From: Aquarana catesbeiana
Lineage: Eukaryota; Chordata; Amphibia; Anura; Ranidae
Direction: 5' to 3'
DNA: 64,000 bases
Assembly: GCF_042186555.1 (NCBI RefSeq)
Contig: NC_133333.1
Coordinates: 219,606,757 to 219,670,756, forward strand
Positions within the stretch are counted from its first letter, which is position 1. Every line of letters starts with the position of its first letter. Made by a program: the position numbers and the translations under genes. Positions 1 to 10,980 of this stretch are shown piece after piece. Under the pieces are notes generated by a model. That model was not told the DNA's origin, ran no database searches, and saw only the letters and a program-made list of their open reading frames with translations.

Positions 1-53
1 TTGTAGTTTCACAACAGCTGCAGGGCCGCCAGTTTGAGACCCCTGGGCCACTG
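1..53. mobile_element. Right end of a hAT-like foldback MITE, cut by the window edge
   Basis: The first bases read as the right terminus of a short hAT-type element: an ACAACAGCTG block, then GGGCCGCC, then GAGACCCCTGGGCCACTG, the inverse of the CAGTGG start seen on other hAT ends here (21405). A related sequence occurs complete at 45381-45530. The left end lies outside the window, so length and target duplication cannot be judged. Confidence 0.5.
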
Positions 54-925
54 TAGATGGATCAATATGGATTAACTTTTTGTCAGGCAGCTGTAGCTGT
101 AAATGAACTGTGAGTCAGTAATTACACATAATTATTGTCCCTATTATGGCATTTTATTGATCTGTTTTGTGGCGGCTCTTTGCAGCAGATCTGGATTGGC
201 ATGGCACAGGGCTCAGTCTGGTGGGCAGGCCATGAACACCCAGCCTTGTGACGTAGGTAGGTAGTCGTCATGCAGAGCACAGCTGCGTCAGCAGGGGAGG
301 CAGCTGCAGCCTCATGCTGTGATACATTGGCGCGGACAGCCTGTGGTGGCATTGGACAAAGTCTTGCACGCCTGTGGGGGATCCGTGTGCTGCCTTCGGT
401 CCCCGGCTGCTATTAGCCCTACAAGAAGTCGGATTTGACAGCTCAGAGCTGTCAGACGTGACACATTCCATTACTGGGGCGGGCAGTACCCACGCACACT
501 AAAAATGGGATTTTATCCACAATGATTTTGCATAATCGACCATGAAAAGACTGAGTGTTATTTAAAACAATCACAAGCTCCCAGAATGTGTCTGGACTCC
601 CTGCGCTCCCTGCTTAGCAATCTGAAATGGAAATCTTTTCTGCTGCCACTGGAGCCAAGGAGCTCACTGAAATGTAACATCACAACGGGAGCTGTAAACA
701 GCCTATAAGGCAGGTCACATGGATGCCGTGCCATACAAATGTTAGAGCAAATACAGAATGGGATGTCAGTTATGTCCCCCACCACAGAACACTTGTAGGA
801 CCTGTCAACAGATTTATGTTCAGATTAAAGCAGTTTATCCCACAATGCCATTCAATGGGAATGCAAAAACAGCTTGAAGCAGATTGATGCAGCTTAGAAT
901 CAGGTTAGTGCACCTGGGAAAGAAT
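54..925. other. Unassigned non-coding stretch
   Basis: I see no repeat structure, splice-flanked exon or RNA gene here. Open frames are short, stop-rich and of ordinary composition on both strands. It looks like single-copy intergenic or intronic DNA. Confidence 0.4.
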
Positions 926-1587
926 TCAGATCCACTTCTGTAAGAGGTCAGATCCACATGTAATGGAAATCAGTTCTACCTGTGAAGGAAGTAGGATACA
1001 GCTGTAGGAGAAGTCCAATCCAGCTGTGAAGACGTCAGATCAACCTGTGATGGAAGTCAGATCAACCTGTGAAGAAAGTCGGATACAGCTGTAGAAGAAG
1101 TCCAATCCACCTGTGAAGAAGTCAGATGTACCTGTAATGGACTTCAGATCCAACTGTGAAGAAGTCAGATTTACCTGTAATAGACTTCAGATCTACCTGT
1201 GAAGAAGTCAGATTTACCTGTAATTGATGTCAGGTCCACCTATGAAGAAGTCAGATGCACCTGTAATGGATGTCAGATCCACCTGTGAAGAAATTATATG
1301 TAACTGTAATTGACGTCAGATCTACCTGTGAAGAAGTCAGATGTACCTGTAATGGACATCAAATCCACTTGTGAAGGAAGTCAGATCCACTTGTGAAGAA
1401 GTCAGATGTACCTGTAATGGAGTTCTCAGATCCACCTGTGACGACGTTAAATGTACCTGTAATGGAAGCCATATCCACCTGTAAAGATGTCAGCTGTACC
1501 TGTAATGGACATCATATCCACCTGTAGAGGACATCAGTTCCAGCTGTGAGGAAGTCAAATGTACCTGTAATGGAAATCAGATCCACT
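926..1587. repeat. Minisatellite, about 40-43 bp unit, first part
   Basis: Roughly fifteen degenerate units alternate GAAGAAGTCAGATGTACCTG with TAATGGACATCAGATCCACC. Units differ by small indels and substitutions, so the array is old. The same array resumes at 2839 after an inserted LTR. Confidence 0.85.
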
Positions 1588-2838
1588 TGTAGCATCGTAG
1601 TAAGGGAGCTCCTCACAAATTTACCTGCCAGGAATAATTATCCTGGTTGATTGTTAGAGATCTATTGATTTCTCCCTATGTTTGGCCTCGTTGCACTTTT
1701 CTCTTCTACCACTAGGTGGCCAGGTACTTGGTGGTACTAGATATGAGAAGGGCAACGCAAGGTCGGGTTATGGGTGTCTCAGCTATTGGGCAGGGATTTT
1801 CTTGAATCCTTTGGCCTGCTGGGAGAGCCTATATATTGCGATGGAGTCAGGTGATCTGTGTGCTGTGCCACCTGGATGGCTGTCTGGGTGGACGTGTGTT
1901 ATATTGCCTGGGCTGCTAGGCCAGAGATTGGGCCTATCCCGGGCACATCTGGCTGCTAGGCTGTCTGAGGGCCTATCTAGAAGCAAGAGAGCAGCGCAGT
2001 GTTGGCACTGCGGCCTGCAGTCCAACCAAGAGTGACGGTTCTGCCAAGCCGGAGAACCTGTCGTGGTCGGAGGTAGAGGGGAAGCTGTCACCAGTAAGGG
2101 ACTATCCGCCTAATTACCAGGGACCACAGTGAGTAACTGAAGCAAGTACCGGAGCAGCATTCTCACCAATCGGGGACAGTGAAGAATCAGGAAACTTCAG
2201 TGGGTATCAAGCCAGCCAGCAGAGGTGATGCTTGCAGAGCAGCCTTGTGTGGTAAGCCAGGGATCGAGCAGGCCAGTGTGGGAGAAGCTTGAGAAGTATC
2301 TAGAGTGCCAAGCTATGGACCCAGCATAGAGGCAGGGGTGACGCTTGAGGAAGATACCACCGTGAAGATTGGAGGAGCTCAAGGGATTCAGTGGCAGTGA
2401 ATCAGTGGGTCTAGTGAGAGACCGGGAGCTCAGTTTGCTGAAGAACTACAAGGAACGAATGTAGTGAAAATGAAGGAACTGTTATGTTTGTGTTAGGAAC
2501 TGTTAAAGACTGTTACCATAGGAGACAGCATTCCTACACATGCAGATGTGGCATCTCGCTGGATGCCTTTCCCTGCATGGCTGACCTCCTGTTGAAGTCT
2601 CTGAGTCTGCCAATTAATCTTGCAACTACCTAAGGGTGTCCTGGTCCTAACCCTCTCTTCAACAAAAAGTTTGTTAAGAGAAATAAACTTTCTTTTGCAT
2701 TCAAGAAGTGTCTGGAGCCCAATAACTTTAACTAATCTGCACCCACTAATGCCTCACAACCCACTACATACAGGATGTCAGCTTTCCCTGGCTCTGGAGG
2801 TTCTCATTAAATCAAAGGAGGCCTGGGACCTTGCTACA
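1588..2838 (+). mobile_element. Solo LTR of an LTR retroelement
   Basis: This 1251-bp block interrupts a minisatellite. It starts TGTAGCA and ends TGCTACA, a perfect 7-bp inverted terminus of the TG...CA kind that marks retroviral and Ty3/Ty1-type LTRs. It is flanked by the 4-bp direct repeat CACT at 1584-1587 and 2839-2842, as expected for integrase insertion. A TATA-like TATATA at 1830-1835 and an AATAAA at 2692-2697 suit promoter and polyadenylation signals on the plus strand. No gag or pol lies on either side, so LTR-LTR recombination has left one LTR. Open frames inside (117 and 102 codons) look like chance. I cannot tell an endogenous retrovirus LTR from a Ty3/Gypsy one. Confidence 0.8.
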
Positions 2839-2985
2839 CACTTGTGAAGAAGTCAGATTCACCTGTAATGGACATCAGATCCACCTATAATTGAAGTTAG
2901 ATGCACATGTGCAGGAAGGCAGATTCATCTGTAATCTGAAGGAAGTCAGTTCCTTTGATGGAAGTAGCCACCTGTGAATAATGTC
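2839..2985. repeat. Minisatellite, second part
   Basis: Units of the 926-1587 array resume straight after the LTR with the duplicated CACT, then GAAGAAGTCAGATTCACCTG and TAATGGACATCAGATCCACC, decaying over about 150 bp. Confidence 0.8.
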
Positions 2986-3710
2986 TGAATGTCTCAAACT
3001 AATATCAAACGTGAGCGGAATGCACACAAATTGTCTGGGATATGATTGCTTTTTAATCTGAACATGAAAGCGTATAAAGCAGGTGTGTGAGCGAATTGCC
3101 GGAACAAACAATGGTAATAAAAACAGGTTGATTATAGTGTGCGGTCAGCATAGAATCAGGTGACCTCAGCCTGTCATCACCTATGAACATACAGCTTCGG
3201 TCTTACACAGACACCTCATTCTCTCCGCCATTAATGGCATCTGCTCTTCGAGGCTGATTATGGTCTCCGTCATTACAGGATAACTAACCTCCCGCAGTTC
3301 TTATTGACATTACCACCTGCTGATATTTTCTTGTGTCAGTTTTATTAACCAGCTGCTGCTCAGCCTGCAGTCTAATCGATTCGCTCAGAGCCGCTCCGTC
3401 CTGCTATTCACAGATATTCAGGTATAAAAAGATGTTAAAGGAAACCTGCCAATCCAGAAATCCCAGGAGTGCCATTGCTGATCTATGCCTGAAAATGCTA
3501 CCCTCCTTGGCTGTTTCTGGCCAGAGTTTTGAATCACTCACACAAGCATGCTGCCAGTGAAATCAGAATGGCTGACCTGAACATTTGTACCAGGCCTGTG
3601 ACTCAAAGTATTGAAGCCATTGGATCAGTAAGGCATCCAGGCGACTAGAATTTTCATTATGAGAGTGACAATGGCAGCTCCTGCATTTCAGCACAGGCTT
3701 CCTTTTCGTG
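2986..3710. other. Unassigned non-coding stretch
   Basis: No tandem or inverted structure and no coding signal seen. Open frames up to about 75 codons show no recognisable domain. Confidence 0.4.
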
Positions 3711-4110
3711 GAGAAAAAAAATAGCAAATTATAAAAAAACTATATAACGCATACAATTGTGACACAAGTCAAATTGTAATTGAATGATATTAAAAATTAC
3801 CTTTCCTTTTCAATCTGCAGCCGCTGTAATTTTCTGTAAAATCCAATATGGGCACCTGGAGGTGTTCTGTACACAGAATGTACCCCCCCCAGATATGTCA
3901 TTTCCTGCTTGTGTGATTGGCTCACTCATTTTCCCAGAAGTCTGCACTAAGATACAAGTCAGATTTCAGGCATCCCCTGCAACAAAAATTTCATTTTTGG
4001 TGAAACACTCCCAATAGGAATCACATCTAAAGGGATGCAGACCCTGCTACTTACCTCATTAGCCCTGCAGATGCAGCAGCTGATTGATAATTATGAAATC
4101 ACTCCCATTA
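3711..4110 (+). repeat. Dispersed repeat R1, copy 1
   Basis: This stretch recurs in the same orientation at 24481-24860 with many substitutions and small indels. Shared landmarks are GTAATTGAATG, GCTGTAATTTTCTGTAAAAT, a C-run, TTGTGTGATTG, CATCCCCTGCAACAAAAAT and CAGCAGCTGATTGATAATTA. I see neither termini nor a coding domain, so the family is unknown. Confidence 0.75.
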
Positions 4111-4498
4111 TATTCACTTAACACATGGACACAGACAAACACACAGGAATTTCTTCAGAATAAAAAAAAGGTAGGAATCTGCAACAAAGTTTGTTAAAAT
4201 CCCTGCAATGTACATCGATCACCCAGAGGGGAATATTTTTTTCAAAAAGTGGAGTTACTATTTAAGCTAAATTCCAGGTATGGATATTTTTTGCATAGTT
4301 ACATAGGTCCAGCCTGGAGCTACTCTAGCTCAGTGGGCACTGATAGAACAGTGATCTGTACTACCTTCTGGGTCCCTGCTAATTACTAAACATAAGAAGT
4401 CATTCACTCGGCATGGGTGCCATTCAGAGAACGCTTTGCAATTTCTCAATTTGTGCAAAGTATTCTCTGATTGGACGAGGTGAGAGAGACGGCACTAA
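4111..4498. other. Unassigned non-coding stretch
   Basis: No repeat partner or coding signal seen. Confidence 0.35.
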
Positions 4499-4501
4499 TA
4501 A

Positions 4502-4884
4502 GGCCCTTTCACACTGGGGCAGGGGCGGCGTCAGCGGTAAAGCGCCGCTATTGTCAGCGGCGGTTTACCGTCGGTATGCAGCCGCTAGCGGGGGTAAAAA
4601 AAGGGTTGAAAACCACCGGAAAGCACCTCTGCAGAGGCGCTTTGCCAGCGGTATAGCCGCGCTGTCCCATTGATTTCAATGGGCAGGAGCGGTAAAGGAG
4701 CGGTATACACTCCGCTCCTTCACCGCTCCAAAGATGCTGCTAGCAGGACTTTTTTTCCCGTCCTGTTAGCGCACCGCACTAGGGCTTTCACACTGGAATT
4801 AAAGCAGCGGCACTTTCGGGTAGGTTTGCAGGTGTTATTATTAGCGCAATAGCGCCTGCAAACCGCCCCAGTGTGAAAGGGCCC
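4502..4884. mobile_element. PIF/Harbinger-like MITE, family GGCCCCTTTCACACTG, copy 1
   Basis: The left end GGCCCTTTCACACTGGGGC is mirrored by GCCCCAGTGTGAAAGGGCCC on the right. Flanks are TAA (4499-4501) and TTA (4885-4887), fitting the 3-bp TWA target of PIF/Harbinger elements. The interior is GC-rich, with many GCGG/CCGC words that can fold. There is no transposase. Copies lie at 29293 and 40875. Confidence 0.75.
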
Positions 4885-5049
4885 TTAGCTGGACCCAATA
4901 GACACGTTGTTTATTTATTTATTTATGTATCCTGCTTAAATACACAGGGTACCGATCGGACTGGCACCTTTTTGGACATTGGATTGCAGGGTGGATAGAG
5001 GCGCTTGGAGGAGGAAACAACTCAGCGGTGATCAGATTGTCCTATAGAG

Positions 5050-5231
5050 CAGTGGTCATCAACCCTGTCCTCAGGGCCCTCTAACAGGCCAGGTTTTATG
5101 TATTACCTTGGGGAGATGCAGACTAGGATACTGCAATCACTGAGCAGCAAATGATATCACCAACAATGATGTATTTCGGTTATCTTGCAAACCTGGCCTG
5201 TTAGTGGGACCTGAGGACAGTGTTGATGACA
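5050..5231. mobile_element. Small hAT-like foldback MITE
   Basis: The left arm CAGTGGTCATCAACCCTGTC is matched by the inverse of GACAGTGTTGATGAC at the right. A second inner pair, AACAGGCCAGGTTTTA and AACCTGGCCTGTTA, extends the stem. The CAGTGG start resembles hAT termini. The far right end appears eroded or replaced by the next element, and I see no target duplication. Confidence 0.6.
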
Positions 5232-5412
5232 GGGGTTGATTTACTAAAAGTGAGAATGTAAAATCTGGTGCAGCTGTGCATGGTAGCCAATCAGCTTTTA
5301 ACATTAGCTTGTTCAATTAAGCTTTGACAAAAAAAAACAAAAAAAAAAAAACCTGGTTTGTATACAGAGCTGCACCAGATTTTGCACTCTCCAGTTTTGG
5401 TAAATCAACCCC
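5232..5412. mobile_element. Foldback MITE with GGGGTTGATTTACTAAAA ends
   Basis: Left terminus GGGGTTGATTTACTAAAA and right terminus TTTTGGTAAATCAACCCC are near-perfect inverts, and the stem continues through AAATCTGGTGCAGCT and AGCTGCACCAGATTTTG around an A-rich loop. A left-end fragment of the same family appears at 49175-49190. Confidence 0.7.
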
Positions 5413-5835
5413 AAAGTGTTCACCGGCTGGAGGACATTTCACAGTATGTGCAGTGCAGGTTTTTATAACATTCATGGATGGACAGAAACAAATGTCATCT
5501 ATTCCAAATGGAGAGAAAAAAGTGAGTCTGTGGAGCGCTGGACCCCAGGGTAATCAGGATAGGAGTCCAACTTTTAGAGGCAGCGAAGGGTATCACTGAG
5601 AGCCCCTGAAGCCGTCAGACCAATCTTTAAAGGATGAGAGCCCTACAAAGCTTTTTTACAACATGTTTTGGGCTTCAAAATTCCCTACTTCATCAAGGAT
5701 CCGGGCTAATGAATAAATAAACATGGCAAAAAAATGTGTATATATACACTGCTTTTTTTTTTGTCAGGAACGTGGGGAATGCAGTTCTGGCACCTCTAGC
5801 ATTGAATGTATGTAATGGTAAGGGGTGCCGGCATC
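5413..5835. other. Unassigned stretch with a degenerate TTCATCAAGGA word
   Basis: Around 5660-5700 the words TTTTGGGCTTCAAAATTCC and TTCATCAAGGATCC resemble the loops of foldback repeats elsewhere in the window, but no arms could be matched. No coding signal. Confidence 0.3.
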
Positions 5836-5839
5836 TGCT

Positions 5840-6079
5840 GGAGGATCTATTCATTCTAGCTGCTGTGGGATATATAGTTGGGAGACTCTATTGTTGCTGG
5901 GGGGGGGGGATCTACTGTTAAGGGAGGTGTCTACTGTTGAGTTAGAAGTCCATTGCTACTGTCTGCTGAAGGGTCTATTGATGTTGGCTGCTAGGAGATC
6001 TATTTTTGCTGTAGTGGATCTATTGCTTTGGTGGGGACATCTATTGTTGCTGGGGATCTGTTGTTGGTGGCGGGGTCTG
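5840..6079. repeat. Degenerate tandem repeat, TCTATTGTTGCTGGGG words
   Basis: GATCTATTGTTGCTGG and GGATCTACTGTT recur about every 30-40 bp with heavy drift. The open frame running through it is leucine- and glycine-rich because of the repeat. Confidence 0.55.
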
Positions 6080-6389
6080 TTAAAGCGGTTGTATACCGCT
6101 TACACATTTTTACCTACAGGTAAGCCTATAATAAGGCTTACCTGTACTTAAAATGAATATCTCCTAAACCTGGTTTAGGAAATATTCACCTTCACCTGAT
6201 GTCAGCGGTGCATGCGTCTGAAGATCCGTCAGATGCTGCCGGACCTTGCCGGAACGGGTACTCCGGCATGTGGAAGTGACGTAATCGGGGGGCGCCGGAG
6301 CCGCAAACCCAGAAGAAACGCAGAGGGAACATATCAGCTCCCTCAGCGGTGACCAGGAGGTGGTGCGCGCGCTTCGCTAAAGGCAAGTA

Positions 6390-6600
6390 CAGTTGTGCTC
6401 ATAAGTTTACATACTCTGGCAGAATTTATGATTTCTTGGCCATTTTTTAGAGAATATGAATGATAACACAAAAACTTTTCTTTCACTCATGGTTAGTGTT
6501 TGGATGAAGCCATTTATTATCGATTAACTGCGTTTACTCTTTTTAAATCATAATGACAACAGAAACTACCAAAATGACCCTGTTCAAAAGTTTACATACC
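6390..6600 (+). repeat. Left inverted repeat of Tc1 element
   Basis: Pairs with 7830-8041. The outer repeat CATAAGTTTACATAC and inner AAAAGTTTACATACC are the probable transposase binding sites, by analogy with IR/DR Tc1 elements. Confidence 0.9.
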
Positions 6601-6798
6601 TTGGTGATTTTGGCCTGATAACATGCACGCAAGTTGACACAAAGGGGTTTGAATGGCTATTAAAGGGAACCATCCTCACCTGTGATCGGTTTGCTTGTAA
6701 TTACTGTGTGTGTATAAAAGGTCAATGAGTTTCTGGACTCCTGACAGACTCTTGCATCTTTCATCCAGTGCTGCACTGATGTTTCTGGATTCTGAGTC

Positions 6799-7822
6799 AT
6801 GGGGAAAGCAAAAGAATTGTCAAAGGATCTGCAGGAAAAGGTAGTTGAACTGTATAAAACAGAAAAGGGATATAAAAAGATATCCAAGGAATTGAGAATG
6901 CCAATCAGCAGTGTTCAAACTCTAATCAAGAAGTGGAAAATGAGGGGTTCTGTTGAAACCAAACCACGGTCAGGTAAACCAACTAATGCTTCAGCCACAA
7001 CTGCCAGAAAAATAGTTTGGGATGCAAAGAAAAACCCACAAATAATTTCAGGTGAAATACAGGACTCTCTGAAAACATGTGGTGTGGCTGTTTCAACATT
7101 CACAATAAGGAGGCACTTAAAGAAGAAAGAAAGATGGGCTGCATGGGCGAGTCGCCAGAAGAAAGCCATTACTACGCAAATGCCACAAGGTATCCCGCTT
7201 ACAATACGCCAAACAGCACAGAGACAAGCCTCAAACCTTCTGGCACAAAGTCATTTGGAGTAATGAGACCAAAATTTAGCTTTTTGGCCACAACCATAAA
7301 CACTACATTTGGAGAGGAGTCAACAAGGCCTATGATGAAAGGTACACCATTCCTACTGTGAAACACTGAGGTGGATCACTGATGTTTTCGGGATATGTGA
7401 GCTACAAAGGCACAAGAAATTTGGTCAAAATTGATGACAATATGAATGCAGTATGTTATCAAAAAACACCGGAGGAACATTTGCATTCATCAGCCAGGAA
7501 GCTGCGCATGGGACGTACTTGGACATTCCAACATGACAATAATCCAAAACACAAGGCCAAGTCGACCTGTCTTTGGCTACAGCAGAATAAAGTGAAGGAT
7601 CTGGAGTGGCCATCTCAGTCTCCTGACCTCAATATCATTGAGCCACTCTGGGGAGATCTCAAACGTGCAGTTCATGCAAGACAGCCCAAGAATTTACAGG
7701 AACTGGAAGCTTTTTGCCAAGAGGAACAGGCAGCTTTACCATCTGAGAAGATAAAGAGCCTCATCCACAAATACCACAAAAGACTTGTCATTGATGTTAA
7801 AGGGGGCAAAACACAGTATTAA
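6799..7822 (+). pseudogene. Tc1 transposase pseudogene (DD34E)
   Basis: Full-length relic of about 340 codons. The start ATG opens MGKAKELSKDLQEKVVEL, the usual Tc1 beginning, and the first ~110 residues hold the paired helix-turn-helix DNA-binding region (KISKELRMPISSVQTLIKKW, then the GKP linker). A frameshift near 7120-7145 moves the reading into another frame, where stops interrupt it at TAG 7277-7279 and TGA 7367-7369. The first catalytic aspartate is Asn (codon 7262-7264, in a SNETK context where the family has Asp). The second Asp (7535-7537, QHDNN) and the Glu (7640-7642, NIIEPLW) remain, with 34 residues between. The protein cannot act. The family cuts and pastes DNA at TA. Confidence 0.92.
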
Positions 7823-7829
7823 GAACTGG

Positions 7830-8041
7830 GGTATGTAAACTTTTGATCAGGGTCATTTGGGTAGTTTCTGTTGTGATTACGATTTAAAAAGAGTAAACAC
7901 AGTTGTTTTGATAATAAATGGCTTCAGCCAAACACTAACCATGAGTGAAAGAAAAGTTTTTGTGTTATCATTCATATTCTCTAAAAAATGGCCAAGAAAT
8001 CATAAATTCTGCCAGGGTATGTAAACTTATGAGCACAACTG
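7830..8041 (-). repeat. Right inverted repeat of Tc1 element
   Basis: Inverse of 6390-6600 with scattered substitutions, beginning eight bases after the transposase stop. Confidence 0.9.
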
Positions 8042-8372
8042 CATTTCATATTGAACTAGTATGCGGTGCATACTAGCTCATTATGCCTTTGCCTTATAGT
8101 TTTTTTTTCCAGGGCATACAACTGGTTTAATGCCTTGATGTATCTATTTTACTCTTTTTTTCTTGGTATAATTAACAAATTCCATACAAATTACTTAGCA
8201 CAAAAAAAATAATAAAAAATTATACTTGGTTCTGTATTCTCTAAAAGCGGTGGTCCTGGAAGGTGGCTAGGGGGTGGTACCAAGGGACATGCTCAAAGGT
8301 GGGTAGGGGATCGAGACAAGGGGTGATTCAGAAGGGTACCTGCACCTATCCTTTGAGAAAAAAAAAAGCCCT

Positions 8373-8470
8373 GTATATATATATATATAGATATATCTAT
8401 ATATATATATATATATATAGATATATCTATATATATATATATATATATATATAGTGTGTGTGTGTGTATA

Positions 8471-8526
<56 letters not shown>

Positions 8527-8541
8527 TATACACACACACTA
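8373..8541. repeat. AT/GATA/GT compound microsatellite
   Basis: Runs of (TA)n are broken by GATATATCTATA words and by (TG)n and (CA)n tracts. Tyr-Ile open frames on both strands are artefacts of the repeat. The 240 bp before it (8127-8372) show nothing else. Confidence 0.95.
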
Positions 8542-8571
8542 TATTGTTGGGATGCCTGCCTTTACACACAC

Positions 8572-9399
8572 ATGAACTTTAATGGCATCTCAGTCTTAGT
8601 CCGTAGGGCTCAATATTGAGTTGGCCCACCCTTTGCAGCTATAATAGCTTCAACTCTTCTGGGAAGGCTGTCCACAAGGTTTAGGAGTGTGTCTATTGGA
8701 ATGTTTGACCATTCTTCCAGAAGAGCATTTGTGAGGTAAGACACTGAGGTGGATGAGAAGGCCTGGCTCGCAGTCTCATCCCAAAGGTGTTCTATCGCTT
8801 TTAGGTCAGGACTATGTGCAGGTCAGTCAAGTTCCTCCACCCCAAACTCGCTCATCCATATCTTCATGGACCTTGCTTTGTGCACTGGTCCAAATCATTT
8901 GGTGGAGGGGGGATTATGGTGTGGGGTTGTTTTTCTGAGGTTGGGCTTGGCCCCTTAGTTGCAGTGAAGAGAACTCTAAAGCATATCAAGACATTTTGGA
9001 CAATTTCATGCTCCCAACTTTGTGGGAACAGTTTGGGGATGGTCCCTTCCTGTTCCAACATGACTGCGCACCAGTGCACAAAGCAAGGTCCATAAAGACA
9101 TGGATGAGCGAGTTTGAGGTGCAGAAACTTGACTGGCCTGCACAGAGTCTTGACCTCAACCCGATAGAACACTTTTGGGATGAATTGGAGCGGAGACTGC
9201 AAGCCAGGCCTTCTCGCCCAACAACGGTGCTTGACCTCACAAATGCGCTTCTGGAAGAATGGTCAAACATTCCCATAGAGACACTCCTAAACCTTGTGGA
9301 CAGCCTTCCCAGAAGAGTTGAAATTGTTATAGATGCAAAGGGTGGGCCAAATAAATATTGAACCCTACAGACTAAGACTGGGATGTCATTAAAGTTCAT
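8572..9399 (+). mobile_element. Foldback derivative of a second Tc1-like transposon
   Basis: The outer ends ATGAACTTTAATGGCATC and the inverse of GATGTCATTAAAGTTCAT match. The similarity does not stop at a terminal repeat: 8572-8892 is the reverse complement of 9071-9399 and so includes the 3' half of the transposase gene. The element is two inverted copies of its own 3' half with a loop of about 178 bp (8893-9070) of plus-strand transposase sequence. Insertion TA is not clear on either side. Confidence 0.8.
8893..9361 (+). pseudogene. Tc1-like transposase, C-terminal fragment
   Basis: The reading begins in the GGGGIMVWGCFSEVGLGPLV region that follows the first catalytic Asp in this family, then shifts frame before 8996. 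From there an unbroken frame runs to the stop at 9361. It keeps the second catalytic Asp (9062-9064, FQHDCAPVHK) and the Glu (9167-9169, NPIEHFWDEL), 34 residues apart (DD34E). The helix-turn-helix region and first Asp are absent, replaced by an inverted copy of the 3' half. It cannot transpose itself. Confidence 0.85.
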
Positions 9400-10728
9400 C
9401 AGGGCTAAAGAAATTCATACATATATAATGTATTTGTATTATGTTGAGTTTGAATAAGTCCAACAAAACTTTTTTTTTGTCATGACAAGAAGATCAACAC
9501 CCAACTCATTTCAGGGTTCAAAATGCCCCCTTCTTCCCTTCTGCAGGACTAAAAAAAAAAAACATCAGAGCTAAAGTATTATTTTGTTTTGTTCTGTCCA
9601 TGAAACACATTGGATGTTGACCTTCTTGTAATGAAATATAAACTTTACTGGGGTCATTCAAGATTTGTGACGCTTTCATCCTTTAAATATTTTCCAACCT
9701 ACTAAATGAAATCTGGTGTGGGGTGGGGTGGGGGGAACAATATTTTGCAATGGCACGGGTGACTTTCAGTCCAGTAATCTATGTGATCTAGCAGCAACCA
9801 TTTTCACGCCAAAAGTCAAGGAACTGGCACAGCATGCGCCATATAATCCTGGTCTCTGTACAGACATTGGAGGATTACTACATACATAAATGTGAACTGT
9901 ATTTTGTCTCTTCCATTTCACAGAGCTTTTTTGGTTTTAGCAGAAGGAACAAATTGTTCTATAATAGCATTGAGAGACCCGCCAGCTGCATTGTCATAGT
10001 TCCTGATGTCTGCTGGTATGGGCCTAATAGCACCAATGTTGTCTACGGGCCAAAAACTGTGAGCAGCATTTTACCAAACGTATAGTTTGTTGGAAAAGAC
10101 CAGGCATCTGAGATTGTTCTGCTTTGTTATTGTTATACTGCAAAGAGCACAAGATATTGTAAATCATGCCAGAATAGTGATGGCGTAAATAGGTTTTATT
10201 TTCTAAATGCTCGCTTGGTGCTATACAGGCTCTTATAGTATCCATAAGGTCTGCTCAAAAGCTCTGACTCAAAGCTTGATGACATGGGCATAAACCTAGG
10301 CACCTGGATAGCACAAATTTCATCTATAGATAACTACCGACAGCTCGGGACAACCAATCCTGAGGGTGAAGGTGAAGATTTTTGTACCCCTCCGGCATTT
10401 TGTTCTGCCTCCTCCCAATCAAAAGTGGCTTATGAATTGAAGAAGATGCCAGTTTTGTGTCTTCTATCCACCTAAAGCAAATCTTATACTGTATAATCTT
10501 TAACATGGTAATGTCATTTCAAAAGCAAGTTTGCTATTTTATAAAACTGCAGCTGTAATGGAAATAATCCCTGGTGATCCTGCCATGAAAGGTCTTGTTC
10601 TGGCACTTCCTGTTACGGGGTGACAACGCTTTGTCCCTGTCTCCCAACTGTGCCCCTGTGTTGTCACCCTGTCATAAAGGCTTCCGATTGAGGCTGCAAC
10701 ACATAACACAGGTATAGTGTGCACATTG
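9400..10728. other. Unassigned non-coding stretch
   Basis: About 1.3 kb with no tandem or inverted structure beyond a short GC-poor stretch near 9466-9560 (TTTCAGGGTTCAAAATGCCC, CTTCTTCCCTTCTGCAGG) that may be repeat-derived. Open frames up to 83 codons lack recognisable domains. Confidence 0.35.
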
Positions 10729-10980
10729 GACATGTGCAATTTGTTTTGTTTCAAATTTGTTAATTCGGAAACATCCAAATTAATGAAAACCCGTTTAATG
10801 AATTTTTCCGAATATTCGTAAATTCAAAAATTCGCAAATTCGTAAATTTGAAAATTACCGTATTTATCGGCGTATAACACGCACTTTTTTCCCCTTAAAA
10901 TCAGGGGAAAATCGCGGGTGCGTGTTATACGCCAATCCCCTGCGATCCTGAGCTGCCAGATGTAAAAAATCGCCAACCGC

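Larger units (their letters stand above)
6390..8041 (+). mobile_element. Tc1-like DNA transposon with long inverted repeats
   Basis: A complete 1652-bp element starts CAGTTGTGCTCATAAG and ends CTTATGAGCACAACTG. TA at 6388-6389 is the left half of the target duplication; the right half reads CA at 8042-8043, one substitution away. Inverted repeats of about 211 bp carry the word GTTTACATAC at both outer and inner ends, which matches the IR/DR arrangement of Tc1 elements such as Sleeping Beauty. The transposase inside is dead. Confidence 0.93.
6084..8126. mobile_element. TTAA-flanked MITE interrupted by a Tc1 transposon
   Basis: TTAA at 6080-6083 and 8127-8130 brackets the block. The ends AGCGGTTGTATACC and the inverse of GGCATACAACTGGT match at 11 of 14 positions. 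TTAA duplication is the hallmark of piggyBac-type insertion, so a piggyBac-derived MITE is inferred. Leaving out the Tc1 element at 6390-8041, only about 390 bp of MITE remain, with no transposase. Confidence 0.6.

Noticed and set aside
1682..2035. 117-codon plus-strand frame and an overlapping minus-strand one in the LTR
   Set aside because: LTRs seldom code, the frame matches no known protein, and both strands are open, which fits chance.
8267..8569. Tyr-Ile-rich open frames
   Set aside because: They come from the (TA)n/(GATA)n microsatellite.
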